A stretch of DNA of 41,461 nt from JAYFNU01 sp964460755 (lineage in GTDB: Bacteria; Bacillota; Clostridia; Oscillospirales; Ruminococcaceae): NCBI GenBank assembly GCA_964460755.1, contig CAYWQL010000013.1:1-41461 (forward strand). Direction: 5' to 3'. Below are positions 15,242-23,227 of the stretch, one piece after another. The notes beneath the pieces were generated by a model that saw nothing but the letters and a program-made list of their open reading frames with translations, did not search any database and was not told the origin of the DNA. The stretch's first letter is position 1; every line of letters begins with the position of its first letter. Made by a program: the position numbers and the translations under genes.

Positions 15242-16546
15242 GACGTTTTTGATAAGCTTAGAATACTTTCGGCGGCGGCGAAATTTGACGTCGCCTGCAC
15301 AAGCAGCGGAACCGAGCGAAGCTCGGCGGGCGGCAGTATCGGCAACGCGACGGTCAGCGGCATATGCCACAGCTTTGCGGCGGACGGGCGGTGTATTTCG
15401 CTTTTAAAGGTGCTTCAAAGCAACGCGTGTATGTACGACTGCTCCTATTGTATGAACCGGCGTTCAAACGACGTTGAGCGCGCAACCTTTCTTCCGCGCG
15501 AGCTTGCCGAGCTTACGATTAATTTCTACCGTCGAAACTATATCGAGGGGTTGTTTTTGAGCTCGGGAATAATTCGCAACCCTGACTATACCTGCGAACA
15601 AATTATTGAAACCATTCGTATTCTGCGCGAGGAATACGGCTTTCGCGGCTACATTCACGCCAAGGCAATTCCCGGAGCCGACCCCTCTCTTTTAAACAAG
15701 CTCGGGCTTTTGGCAGACCGTATGAGCGTCAATATCGAGCTTCCGACCAACGATAGTCTTACCCGTCTTGCTCCCGACAAAAGCAAGCATTCTATCCTTA
15801 AGCCAATGGGCTATATTACGAATAAAATTGAGGAAAACAAACACGACCTCATCAAATATAAACGCCCGCCTTCCTTTGTTCCCGCGGGACAGAGCACACA
15901 GCTTATCGTCGGTGCTACCGCCGACAGCGACAGAACAATAATTAATCTTTCCGCTGCGCTATACAAAAAGTATAGCTTAAAGCGCGTTTTCTACTCGGCG
16001 TATATACCCTTTAACGAAAGTTCACTTCTTCCGTCGCTCAACACCAAGCCGCCCCTTTTGCGTGAGCACAGGATTTATCAAGCCGACTGGCTTCTTCGCT
16101 ATTACGGATTTGAAGCGAGCGAGCTTTTGGACGATGAGCACGAGAACTTTAACCTGCTAATCGACCCGAAATGTAACTGGGCGGTAAACCACCTCGACGT
16201 CTTTCCCGTTGACGTTAACACCGCGCCAAAGGAGCTTCTTCTTCGCGTTCCGGGTATCGGCCTAAAGAGCGTTTACAAGATAATAACCGCTCGTCGCAAC
16301 GGACGGCTGACGTTTGAGACATTAAAAAAGCTTGGCGTTGTTATGAAGCGGGCGCAATACTTCATCACCTGCGCAGGCAAGCTTAAAGAAGGGGTTCGCT
16401 TCAATCCCGATTCGGTGCTTCGCGGGTTGGTTTCAGATAGCTGCAAGGAGCTTGCCGTTAATAATCAATTCGAACAGCTCAGCCTTTTCGCCCCGACTAT
16501 GGTTACTTTAGAGGACAAGATACAATGCCTTACAGGACAGATATAG
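15239..16546 (+). CDS. Putative DNA modification/repair radical SAM protein
   Basis: A 435-residue radical SAM enzyme of the family known as putative DNA modification/repair radical SAM protein (TIGR03916 type). Numbered from the GTG start, the iron-sulfur motif CMYDCSYC is preceded by Cys64, so the cluster ligands are Cys64, Cys68 and Cys71. The C-terminal part holds a helix-hairpin-helix element (about 325-354, DVNTAPKELLLRVPGIG), the kind that grips DNA without sequence specificity. Its reaction is not known to me. It overlaps the following DUF4130 gene by 22 bases; in other bacteria these two are a recurrent pair, and the DUF4130 domain is elsewhere fused to uracil-DNA-glycosylase. The promoter carries a LexA box, so SOS induction after DNA damage is expected. 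Confidence 0.85.
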   Translation: MDVFDKLRILSAAAKFDVACTSSGTERSSAGGSIGNATVSGICHSFAADGRCISLLKVLQSNACMYDCSYCMNRRSNDVERATFLPRELAELTINFYRRNYIEGLFLSSGIIRNPDYTCEQIIETIRILREEYGFRGYIHAKAIPGADPSLLNKLGLLADRMSVNIELPTNDSLTRLAPDKSKHSILKPMGYITNKIEENKHDLIKYKRPPSFVPAGQSTQLIVGATADSDRTIINLSAALYKKYSLKRVFYSAYIPFNESSLLPSLNTKPPLLREHRIYQADWLLRYYGFEASELLDDEHENFNLLIDPKCNWAVNHLDVFPVDVNTAPKELLLRVPGIGLKSVYKIITARRNGRLTFETLKKLGVVMKRAQYFITCAGKLKEGVRFNPDSVLRGLVSDSCKELAVNNQFEQLSLFAPTMVTLEDKIQCLTGQI

Positions 16547-17325
16547 TTATTGTATACGACGGCTCGTTTGAGGGGCTTATGTCGGCGGTGTTCGAGTGCT
16601 ATTCAAAAAAGCTCTCGGCTGTCGACGTATTTATTGACGACGATTACATTCCGTCGCTTTTCGACTGCTATAGGGTCGAAACCGACCTTTCGCACGTGAA
16701 GCGGGTTTGCGACGGACTTCGCACAAAGGTTTCAGCTGACGCGTTCAGCCTTGTTGAGCAGTGCTTTTTAAGCGCCCGCCCGAAGAAGGAAAAGCTCATT
16801 ATCGACTTCATTACTCTCGCCTTTAAAGAGGGGCGGCGTGTGACCTATATGCTTGGCAACGACGTCGTGCGCGAAGTCACTAATGCTGTCAGGTCGCTCA
16901 CCGCCGAGGCTCATCAGTACAAGGGCTTTGTGCGCTTTATCGACTGCGGAGAAGCGCTTGTTTCAATAATCGAACCAAAGGGCTTTGTTCTTCCCTTCCT
17001 CGCTCCTCATTTCTGCGACCGCTTTCACAACGAGACCTTTATGATTTTCGATAAAACCCACGGAGCCGCTCTCGTATACAAGGACGGCTATCGAGAAATT
17101 ATTGAGCTTCACGAGCTTCCGGTCGCCTTTGCGAAAAGCGAAGAGGAAAACTACCAGGGGCTTTGGAAGGAATACTGTCGCTCGGCGGCAATTATGGAAC
17201 GGGTTAATCCTCGCTGTCAAATGGGACATATGCAAAAGCGATACTGGAAGCACCTTATCGAAATGCAGGATAACCTTGATATCGCGATTGCTTCAAACAA
17301 CATAGAAACGGCGGCGTCAAATTGA
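16525..17325 (+). CDS. DUF4130 domain protein (TIGR03915 type), partner of the radical SAM protein
   Basis: A 266-residue protein of the TIGR03915/DUF4130 type. The N terminus IVIVYDGSFEGLMSAVFECY and the C-terminal signature NPRCQMGHMQKRYWKHLIEM (about 228-247) are the conserved ends of the family. It is the obligate-looking partner of the preceding radical SAM protein: the genes overlap by 22 bases and share the SOS-type promoter. The biochemical role is unknown. The link to uracil-DNA-glycosylase fusions in other species suggests DNA repair or modification. The stop codon lies inside the terminator hairpin, so the end of the reading frame doubles as the stem. Confidence 0.85.
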   Translation: MPYRTDIVIVYDGSFEGLMSAVFECYSKKLSAVDVFIDDDYIPSLFDCYRVETDLSHVKRVCDGLRTKVSADAFSLVEQCFLSARPKKEKLIIDFITLAFKEGRRVTYMLGNDVVREVTNAVRSLTAEAHQYKGFVRFIDCGEALVSIIEPKGFVLPFLAPHFCDRFHNETFMIFDKTHGAALVYKDGYREIIELHELPVAFAKSEEENYQGLWKEYCRSAAIMERVNPRCQMGHMQKRYWKHLIEMQDNLDIAIASNNIETAASN

Positions 17326-17335
17326 CGCCGCCGTT
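17307..17335. terminator. Bidirectional terminator overlapping the DUF4130 stop codon
   Basis: A perfect 13-bp stem AACGGCGGCGTCA (17307-17319) with its complement at 17323-17335, loop AAT. The TGA stop (17323-17325) is in the right arm. It also serves the convergent trxB transcript. Confidence 0.8.
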
Positions 17336-17351
17336 GTTGCTTTAATTAAGT

Positions 17352-18275
17352 CTATTTTATTTCATCGACATATTTACACGCCGAAATTGCCGCTACCGCT
17401 CCGTCCGCCACCGCGGTTGTAAGCTGACGCACCGTTTTCGTTCGGCAGTCGCCCGCGACGAATATGCCTTGTTTGTCGGTTACGCAGTCCTCACCCGAAA
17501 CAACGAAGCCGTTCTCGTCGAGCGCTACAAGCCCGCGGAACACTTCATTTGACGGAATTTGACCGATAGCCACGAAAAGCCCTTCGACCGAGATTTCACT
17601 TTCTCCGCCGTTTTCAACGTTCTTAATTTTAAGCCCGGAAAGCGAGCCGTCGCCGACAAGACCGCTAACGACATTCGACAGACAAAAGGCAATGTTGCCT
17701 ATCCCCTTTGCGCGTTCGACAAGCTTGGTTTCCGCGCGAAACTCGTTTCGTCTGTGTATTATTGTCACGCTTTTCGCGAACTCGGAAAGATATATCGCGT
17801 CAGAAAGGGCGGTATTGCCGCCGCCGAACACCGCGACGTCCTTGCCCTTATAAAAAACTCCGTCGCAAACCGCGCAAAATGATACGCCTTTGCCGATAAA
17901 ATCGTTCTCGCGTTCAACCGAAAGGCGTCTATGCTTCAAGCCCGACGCAATAATAAGCGAATAGCATTCATACGTAGAATAGTCGGTCGTTATCGTCTTT
18001 GTTTTTCCGTTATCGGTAACGCTTGTCACCCGCTCAAGCTCAATTTTTGCGCCAAGCGCAACGACCTGTTCGTACAGATTATCGGAAAGCTCCGAGCCGC
18101 TTATGCTCTTTATTGAGGGGAAGTTTTCGACCTTCGGTGAAAAGGAAATCTGTCCGCCGAAGCTCTCCGCCTCAAGCACGAGCACGCTTTTGCCCGCCCG
18201 CCGAGCATAGACCGCCGCCGTCATTCCCGCGGGACCGGCGCCAACGATAATTATATCAAAAAATTTAACTTCCAT
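17352..18275 (-). CDS. trxB: Thioredoxin reductase-like FAD/NAD(P)H oxidoreductase
   Basis: A 307-residue flavoprotein of the thioredoxin reductase family. Counting from the ATG at 18275, the FAD motif GAGPAGMTAA starts near 12, the redox pair is Cys134 and Cys137 in FCAVCDG, the NAD(P)H motif FGGGNTALSDAIYL follows near 150, and the C-terminal FAD motif GIFVAGDCR is present. HRRNEFRA contains the basic residues expected for NADPH. The gene follows nrdD at once, with the stop and first possible start (GTG at 18281) adjacent; ATG at 18275 with AGGTG close before it is my choice but not certain. Because nrdD carries a thioredoxin-like domain, this enzyme probably recharges that domain. Confidence 0.9.
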   Translation of the reverse strand: MEVKFFDIIIVGAGPAGMTAAVYARRAGKSVLVLEAESFGGQISFSPKVENFPSIKSISGSELSDNLYEQVVALGAKIELERVTSVTDNGKTKTITTDYSTYECYSLIIASGLKHRRLSVERENDFIGKGVSFCAVCDGVFYKGKDVAVFGGGNTALSDAIYLSEFAKSVTIIHRRNEFRAETKLVERAKGIGNIAFCLSNVVSGLVGDGSLSGLKIKNVENGGESEISVEGLFVAIGQIPSNEVFRGLVALDENGFVVSGEDCVTDKQGIFVAGDCRTKTVRQLTTAVADGAVAAISACKYVDEIK

Positions 18276-18281
18276 TTTCAC

Positions 18282-20657
18282 CTATGCCATCGCGAACTTC
18301 TTAATATCGGGCGCGCTGACCAGCTTGTCGACCTTTTTGCCGTCAACGACGATAAGCGTGGGCGCCTGTTTTATCTCATACTTCCTTGCAAGCTCACCGT
18401 TGGTTTCGACGTCCATAATTTTGAACACAAGTCCGCTTTCTTCGAGTATACTTTTGGCTACCTTGCAATTTGGACAGGTTTTTGTCGTGAAAAGGAGAAG
18501 CTCCTTTTGGTCGGAATACTCGTTTGCCGTGTGCCCTTCGCAGGCGCACTTCTCCGTCTTGGCACTCTTATCTATCGGACGAACGACAGATTTTTCAACA
18601 TTGTAAACCTTGCGGTCCTTAAACTCCTGCGCCTTGCCGTCATTGAAGTTCTGGACAGGCCGATAATAACCGGTTATGCGGCTATATACCTCTGTCGCTT
18701 CTCCGCATTCGGGGCACTCATACTGTTCGCCGACAATATACCCGTGATTTTTGCAGACCGAATAGGTCGGTGAAATTGTATAGTAAGGGAGCTTGTGATT
18801 TTCCGCAATCGTACGAACAAGACTTGCCGCCGCTCTCCAGTCGGGAAGCTTTTCGCCCAAGAAGGCGTGAAAAACCGTGCCCGAAGTATAAAGGGTCTGA
18901 AGCTGGTCCTGAATGGCAAGCGCAGAGAAAACGTCCTCGGTGTATCCAACGGGAAGATGAGAGCTGTTGGTATAGTAAGGCGTTCCGTTTTGGTTCGCCG
19001 TTTTAATGAAGGGATAGCGCTTCTTGTCGTGCTTAGCAAGGCGATAGGTCGTCGACTCGGCAGGAGTTGCTTCGAGGTTGTAGAGGTCGCCGTACTTTTC
19101 CTGATAATCGGAAAGCCGCTCACGCATATGGTTGAGCACGTCGGTTGCGAAAGCCTGCGTCTTCTCGTCGGTGAGGTCATTCCCAAGCCACTTGGCATTT
19201 AGCCCGACCTCATTCATACCGATAAGTCCAATAGTCGAGAAATGGTTGTCAAATGAGCCGAGATAGCGTCTCGTGTAAGGATACAGGCCCTCTTTAAGAA
19301 GCCTTGTTATAATCGTTCTTTTTACGCTTAAGGAACGTGCGGCGATATCCATCATCTTGTCGAGGTGGGTATAAAACTCCGTTTCGTTCGCGGCAACGTA
19401 TGCGATACGCGGAAGATTTATTGTCACAACGCCGACCGAGCCGGTGCTCTCGCCGCTTCCGAAGAAGCCGCCCGACTTCTTGCGAAGCTCGCGAAGGTCA
19501 AGACGAAGACGGCAGCACATGCTTCTTACGTCGCTTGGCTCCATATCGCTGTTGATATAGTTCGAGAAATAGGGCGTGCCGTATTTCGCAGTCATTTCGA
19601 AAAGGAGCTTGTTGTTCTCGGTTTCCGACCAATCGAAATCGCGTGTAATCGAATAGGTTGGGATAGGATACTGGAAGCCGCGTCCGTTGGCGTCGCCCTC
19701 TATCATGGTTTCGATAAACGCCTTATTTATCATATCCATTTCCGGCTTGCAGTCTTTATATTTAAAGTCCATTTCCTTGCCGCCGACAATCGCATTCTGC
19801 TCGGCAAGGTCTGCGGGCACCGTCCAATCGAGAGTAATATTAGAAAACGGCGCCTGCGTGCCCCAACGGCTTGGCGTATTTACACCATAAACGAAGGACT
19901 GGATACAGTTCTTCACTTCATAGTAGCTCATGTTATCCTTCTTGATGAAGGGAGCAAGATATGTGTCAAAGGAGGAAAACGCCTGCGCGCCCGCCCACTC
20001 ATTTTGCATAATTCCAAGGAAGTTGACCATTTGGTTGCAAAGGGAAACAAGGTGCTTTGCGGGCGCGGAGGTTATCTTTCCGGGCACGCCGCCCAATCCC
20101 TCTTGGATAAGCTGACGAAGCGACCAGCCCGCGCAATAGCCTGTGAGCATAGAAAGGTCGTGAATGTGGATATCTGCGTTTCTGTGGGCGTTGGCTATCT
20201 CCTCGTCGTATATTTCCGAAAGCCAATAGTTCGCCGTTATCGCGCCGCTGTTGCTTAAAATAAGTCCGCCGACCGAATAGGTCACGGTTGAATTTTCTTT
20301 AACGCGCCAATCGGTAAGATGCACATAGCTGTCGACCAAGTCCTTATAGTCAAGGATTGTCGATTTCATATTGCGGATTTTTTCCCTCTGCTTACGGTAA
20401 AGGATATATGCCTTCGCAACGTCGTCATAGCCCGATTGAATGAGCACAGACTCGACGCTGTCCTGAATATCCTCAACCCCAACCTTGCCGTCGTTAATTT
20501 TGTGCTGGTAATCGGCGGTAACCTTTAAAGCCAACAAATCAATAATATCGGGATTGTACTGTTTATCCTGCGCTTCAAACGCTTTTGTGATTGCTACGGT
20601 GATTTTTGAGAGGTTGAAGTCGCTTTCCTGACCGTCCCTTTTAATTACTTTATACAT
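18282..20657 (-). CDS. nrdD: Anaerobic ribonucleoside-triphosphate reductase with fused thioredoxin-like domain
   Basis: A 791-residue class III ribonucleotide reductase, a glycyl-radical enzyme that makes deoxynucleoside triphosphates without oxygen. An ATP-cone regulatory domain occupies about residues 1-95, then the large catalytic barrel. A zinc-binding region (CKNHGY, CPECGE) precedes the glycyl radical loop SRITGYYRP with the radical on Gly663. After this the protein continues with a linker containing CAC and a thioredoxin/glutaredoxin-like domain (about 720-791) with the redox pair Cys728-Pro-Asn-Cys731 and APTL as its cis-proline motif. This domain suggests reduction by a dithiol carrier and not formate. 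AAAGGAG precedes the ATG. Its own promoter has a NrdR-type palindrome upstream; trxB follows directly. Confidence 0.95.
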   Translation of the reverse strand: MYKVIKRDGQESDFNLSKITVAITKAFEAQDKQYNPDIIDLLALKVTADYQHKINDGKVGVEDIQDSVESVLIQSGYDDVAKAYILYRKQREKIRNMKSTILDYKDLVDSYVHLTDWRVKENSTVTYSVGGLILSNSGAITANYWLSEIYDEEIANAHRNADIHIHDLSMLTGYCAGWSLRQLIQEGLGGVPGKITSAPAKHLVSLCNQMVNFLGIMQNEWAGAQAFSSFDTYLAPFIKKDNMSYYEVKNCIQSFVYGVNTPSRWGTQAPFSNITLDWTVPADLAEQNAIVGGKEMDFKYKDCKPEMDMINKAFIETMIEGDANGRGFQYPIPTYSITRDFDWSETENNKLLFEMTAKYGTPYFSNYINSDMEPSDVRSMCCRLRLDLRELRKKSGGFFGSGESTGSVGVVTINLPRIAYVAANETEFYTHLDKMMDIAARSLSVKRTIITRLLKEGLYPYTRRYLGSFDNHFSTIGLIGMNEVGLNAKWLGNDLTDEKTQAFATDVLNHMRERLSDYQEKYGDLYNLEATPAESTTYRLAKHDKKRYPFIKTANQNGTPYYTNSSHLPVGYTEDVFSALAIQDQLQTLYTSGTVFHAFLGEKLPDWRAAASLVRTIAENHKLPYYTISPTYSVCKNHGYIVGEQYECPECGEATEVYSRITGYYRPVQNFNDGKAQEFKDRKVYNVEKSVVRPIDKSAKTEKCACEGHTANEYSDQKELLLFTTKTCPNCKVAKSILEESGLVFKIMDVETNGELARKYEIKQAPTLIVVDGKKVDKLVSAPDIKKFAMA

Positions 20658-20697
20658 TTTTTTACTCCTTTGTTGGCAAATACTCAGCTATACTCAA

Positions 20698-20725
20698 ATT
20701 ATAGCATCAATAAATACAAAGTCAA
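20698..20725 (-). promoter_or_regulatory. Promoter of nrdD-trxB
   Basis: On the minus strand TTGACT (20725-20720) and TATAAT (20703-20698) are 16 bases apart. The -35 box lies 9 bases from the NrdR-type palindrome. Confidence 0.65.
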
Positions 20726-20726
20726 T

Positions 20727-20758
20727 AAAAAAACACACTATATATAGTGTGTTTTTTT
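20727..20758. terminator. Intrinsic terminator between nrdG and nrdD
   Basis: A perfect 14-bp stem (20727-20740 with 20745-20758, loop TATA), flanked by A and T runs, ends the nrdG transcript. The same bases contain a NrdR-type operator. Confidence 0.65.
20735..20750 (-). promoter_or_regulatory. NrdR box upstream of nrdD
   Basis: ACACTATATATAGTGT matches the published NrdR-box consensus (acaCwAtATaTwGtgt) at every position. It lies just upstream of the -35 box of nrdD. NrdR boxes usually come in pairs about three helical turns apart; I do not see a convincing second copy. The palindrome is also the core of a terminator hairpin. Confidence 0.65.
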
Positions 20759-20794
20759 TGTGTATTATGTGCTATGTTTCCATATGTAGTTTCT

Positions 20795-21487
20795 CTAAAA
20801 TCCTCTTATTTCGACTTTTCCGATGTATTTTCGAAGAATTTCGGCGTATTTCTCGGTATCTGACTTAGAAACGCCGGAAAAACCCGTTCCGACGAGGTCA
20901 CCGGAATCGACGAAATGCTGAAGATAAAGAATCTTCGCGCCCTTAAGCCATTTTCCTATTGAAATTATATCGTCCTCGGTATGAAGCTCACGCACGAGAG
21001 TCATACGAAATTCATAGGGCGTATTACCGCTCATCAGCGTTTCTGCGCTTTGCTCGACCGTCGAAACGTCGTAACCCTTTATGCCGACCGTTCGCGCATA
21101 GCCCTCACGGGAATTCTTTATGTCCATTGCGACGTAATCGACCAGTTTCTTGTCAAGAATACGCTTTAATCGGTCGGGAAAGCTTCCGTTTGTGTCAAGC
21201 TTCACCTTATACCCCAAGGCTCGAATTTTTTCAATAAGACCGTCGACGTCGTCGTTGATAAGCGGCTCGCCGCCCGAAACGACGACACCCGAAAGCTTGC
21301 CCTTTCGCGAGCGAAGAAAATCGAGAAGCTCGTCTTCGGGTATTTCTTTTTCCTGTTCGGGGCGAAGGACAAGCGGTGCGTTATGACAAAACGGACAGCG
21401 AAAATTACAGCCGCCGGTGAAGACGGTCGCCGCCAAGGTTCCCTCGTAATCCACAAGGGACAATTTTTGAAGCCCGCATATTTTCAT
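20795..21487 (-). CDS. nrdG: Anaerobic ribonucleotide reductase activating enzyme (radical SAM)
   Basis: A 230-residue radical SAM activase that puts the glycyl radical on NrdD. The cluster motif is Cys27, Cys31, Cys34 in GGCNFRCPFCHN, followed by the SAM-binding SGGEPLI. The MKICGLQKLSLVDYEG start is typical of the clostridial type of NrdG, longer than the 154-residue E. coli enzyme. GGTGGTG precedes the ATG. It lies upstream of nrdD in the same direction, separated by a terminator and the nrdD promoter, so the two are probably separate transcripts. A large inverted repeat covers its putative promoter. Confidence 0.92.
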   Translation of the reverse strand: MKICGLQKLSLVDYEGTLAATVFTGGCNFRCPFCHNAPLVLRPEQEKEIPEDELLDFLRSRKGKLSGVVVSGGEPLINDDVDGLIEKIRALGYKVKLDTNGSFPDRLKRILDKKLVDYVAMDIKNSREGYARTVGIKGYDVSTVEQSAETLMSGNTPYEFRMTLVRELHTEDDIISIGKWLKGAKILYLQHFVDSGDLVGTGFSGVSKSDTEKYAEILRKYIGKVEIRGF

Positions 21488-21506
21488 TCGTTCACCACCA
21501 TAAAAA

Positions 21507-21539
21507 TACTACCCAAGAGTATAACACTTTTGGGTAGTA
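21507..21539 (-). promoter_or_regulatory. Large inverted repeat over the nrdG promoter
   Basis: Arms 21507-21520 and 21526-21539 (14 bases each, one mismatch; outer part TACTACCC/GGGTAGTA) surround a 5-base centre. On the minus strand a possible promoter, TTGTCC - 17 bases - TATACT, has its spacer and -10 box within it. It may be an operator for an unidentified regulator or a terminator for the upstream Fur-like gene, as ATTTTTA follows the right arm on that strand. Confidence 0.5.
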
Positions 21540-21564
21540 AGGACAATCATATCAAACGATTATT

Positions 21565-21969
21565 TTATTTATTTTGACACTCGCGGCATATGCCCAAAAG
21601 GAAAGAGCCGACGCTGTTAAGCTCAAAGGCGTAACGGCGGCTCAGCTTGCCGATTATTTCGTTCTTAAGTCCGCCGTCAAGTGGGATTGTCTTTCCGCAG
21701 GACGAACAGCGAAGAAGCATTTGCGAAGCCTCCTCCTTATCAGCGGGAAGCCGGTAACAAGCCTTATTTCCATCGTCGGAAAAAGATTTGACCAAAAAAC
21801 CGTTTCGTTCAAGACGGTTTAAGCAGCGATAGACCGTCGTTATATTTACCTTCTTTTTGCTTGCGACGATGTGATTATATATCTCTTCAACCGTCGCCGC
21901 GTTCTTGGTTTCGCCAAGATAATCAAGAATAAGTCGCCGATTAGTGGTGTTGTAACCAAGACTTCTCAT
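21565..21969 (-). CDS. Fur family regulator without the usual sensing histidines
   Basis: A 134-residue Fur-superfamily repressor. The winged-helix part includes VNITTVYRCLNRLERNGFLVKS, the recognition-helix pattern of the family. The structural zinc site is complete: Cys88, Cys91, Cys128 and Cys131 (CSSC and CREC). The regulatory metal site is not: where Fur, PerR and Zur carry the His-rich segment before the CxxC, this protein has EASQMLLRC, and the only histidine is His33. Iron, peroxide or zinc sensing in the usual way is therefore doubtful. GGAG stands 8 bases before the ATG at 21969, so I prefer it to the upstream ATG at 21990. It follows the histidine kinase gene closely and is probably in its operon. 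Confidence 0.82.
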   Translation of the reverse strand: MRSLGYNTTNRRLILDYLGETKNAATVEEIYNHIVASKKKVNITTVYRCLNRLERNGFLVKSFSDDGNKACYRLPADKEEASQMLLRCSSCGKTIPLDGGLKNEIIGKLSRRYAFELNSVGSFLLGICRECQNK

Positions 21970-21994
21970 CTTATCGTCTCCGTTTTTCATTCGT

Positions 21995-23227
21995 TTAGCA
22001 GGGTACGCGAAGCGTAAAGGTCGTTCCGTTTATTTCATCGCTTTCGGCAAAAAGGCGTGCATTAATCGTCTCGGCGGCACTTTTTGCTATCGAAAGCCCT
22101 AAACCGAAGCCGCCCGTTTCGGCTTCCTTCGCACGCGATTTTTCACAGCGATAGAACCTCTCGAAAAGATGCGCCAAATCGTTCTTGGCTATAACCGCGC
22201 CCTTGTTGTTAACCGCGATAACTGCCTCACCGCCCAACCGTTTCAGCGAAACCGAAACGGGCGAACCCTTTTCGGAATACTTGCACGCGTTGTCAAGAAG
22301 AATGACCGCAATTTGTTTAACCCTCGCGGCGTCGGTTTTCGCGTATACGTTTTGCTCGACGTCGGAAACTATCGGGACGCCCTTTTCAAAGGACATTGAC
22401 TCAAAGGGTAAAATACAACCCAAAATCTCATCGCTCACGTTGGTCGGTATTAGCTCGGGCTTCTTGTCCCTGTTGTCGTCGGACTTGGCAAGAAACAAAA
22501 GGTCGTCGACAAGCTTTTTCATATCGCTTGCCTCGGAGCGGGTGTTCTCTACCCACTTGAGCTGTTTTTCTATCTTATCGTTTTTGTGTGAAAGAAGAAT
22601 ATCGGTGTTGGCGAGAATAACCGTAAGCGGAGTTTTGAGCTCGTGCGAAGCGTCGGCGATAAACTGCCGTTGCTGCTCCCACGATTTTTTAACGGGCTTT
22701 ATGGCAAGGCTTGATAAAAGAAGACTTATAAAAAAGAACGCGACGAGCGCCGCTCCGCCGAAGATAAGGGAAAAAACAATCGAATATCTAAGCGCAGCGG
22801 TTTCGTTCGACGTGTCGGCGAAGGCGATTTTCGTCGTGCCGACGGCCGTCATCGCCTTCATATATCTCAGCGACAAATCGGAAAGCTTCCCAACGTTCTT
22901 GTCCGACGCATACGCCCGCTCAACCGCCTGCTGAAGTATGCCCGAGTCAATCGAAACGCCGTCGGTAAACGCCGCCGCGACCGAGCCGTCCGAGCTCACC
23001 ATTGCCGAAAAGGTAAGCACTCCGTTAAACGGCTTGTCCGACTTTGCGTCCGGCGCCGCCAAATGGCTGTCGTTTCGGCTGTCAAGCGTGGAACCGAGCG
23101 CGTTCATCGTCATTCGAACCTGATTGCTGTATGTCGAAACGCAAAGACTCGCAAACACAACAATAAGCACTACGCTCACGAGCGCCATATTTATAAAAAC
23201 AAATTTTTTCTTAAGCTTTTCTATCAT
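21995..23227 (-). CDS. Sensor histidine kinase
   Basis: A 410-residue two-component sensor. Membrane segments at about 12-30 and 149-171 enclose an extracytoplasmic sensor domain of about 120 residues. The phosphoacceptor His195 is in FIADASHELKTPL; the ATPase domain shows ILLDNACKYSEKG (N box) and GFGLGLSIAKSA (G2 box). The start at 23227 has GGAGG 9 bases upstream and overlaps the response regulator by 17 bases. A longer frame from 23362 lies wholly inside the regulator gene and is rejected. The signal is unknown; the linked Fur-like gene hints at metal or redox stress, but this is weak inference. Confidence 0.92.
   Translation of the reverse strand: MIEKLKKKFVFINMALVSVVLIVVFASLCVSTYSNQVRMTMNALGSTLDSRNDSHLAAPDAKSDKPFNGVLTFSAMVSSDGSVAAAFTDGVSIDSGILQQAVERAYASDKNVGKLSDLSLRYMKAMTAVGTTKIAFADTSNETAALRYSIVFSLIFGGAALVAFFFISLLLSSLAIKPVKKSWEQQRQFIADASHELKTPLTVILANTDILLSHKNDKIEKQLKWVENTRSEASDMKKLVDDLLFLAKSDDNRDKKPELIPTNVSDEILGCILPFESMSFEKGVPIVSDVEQNVYAKTDAARVKQIAVILLDNACKYSEKGSPVSVSLKRLGGEAVIAVNNKGAVIAKNDLAHLFERFYRCEKSRAKEAETGGFGLGLSIAKSAAETINARLFAESDEINGTTFTLRVPC

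Noticed and set aside
19365..20258. Plus-strand open frame of 297 codons opposite nrdD
   Set aside because: nrdD is unmistakable on the other strand with continuous motifs; the opposite frame has no family resemblance.
21484..21501. Five-codon upstream reading frame overlapping the nrdG start
   Set aside because: ATGGTGGTGAACGAATGA fits formally, but its first codons form the only ribosome binding site of nrdG, so it is more simply that site.
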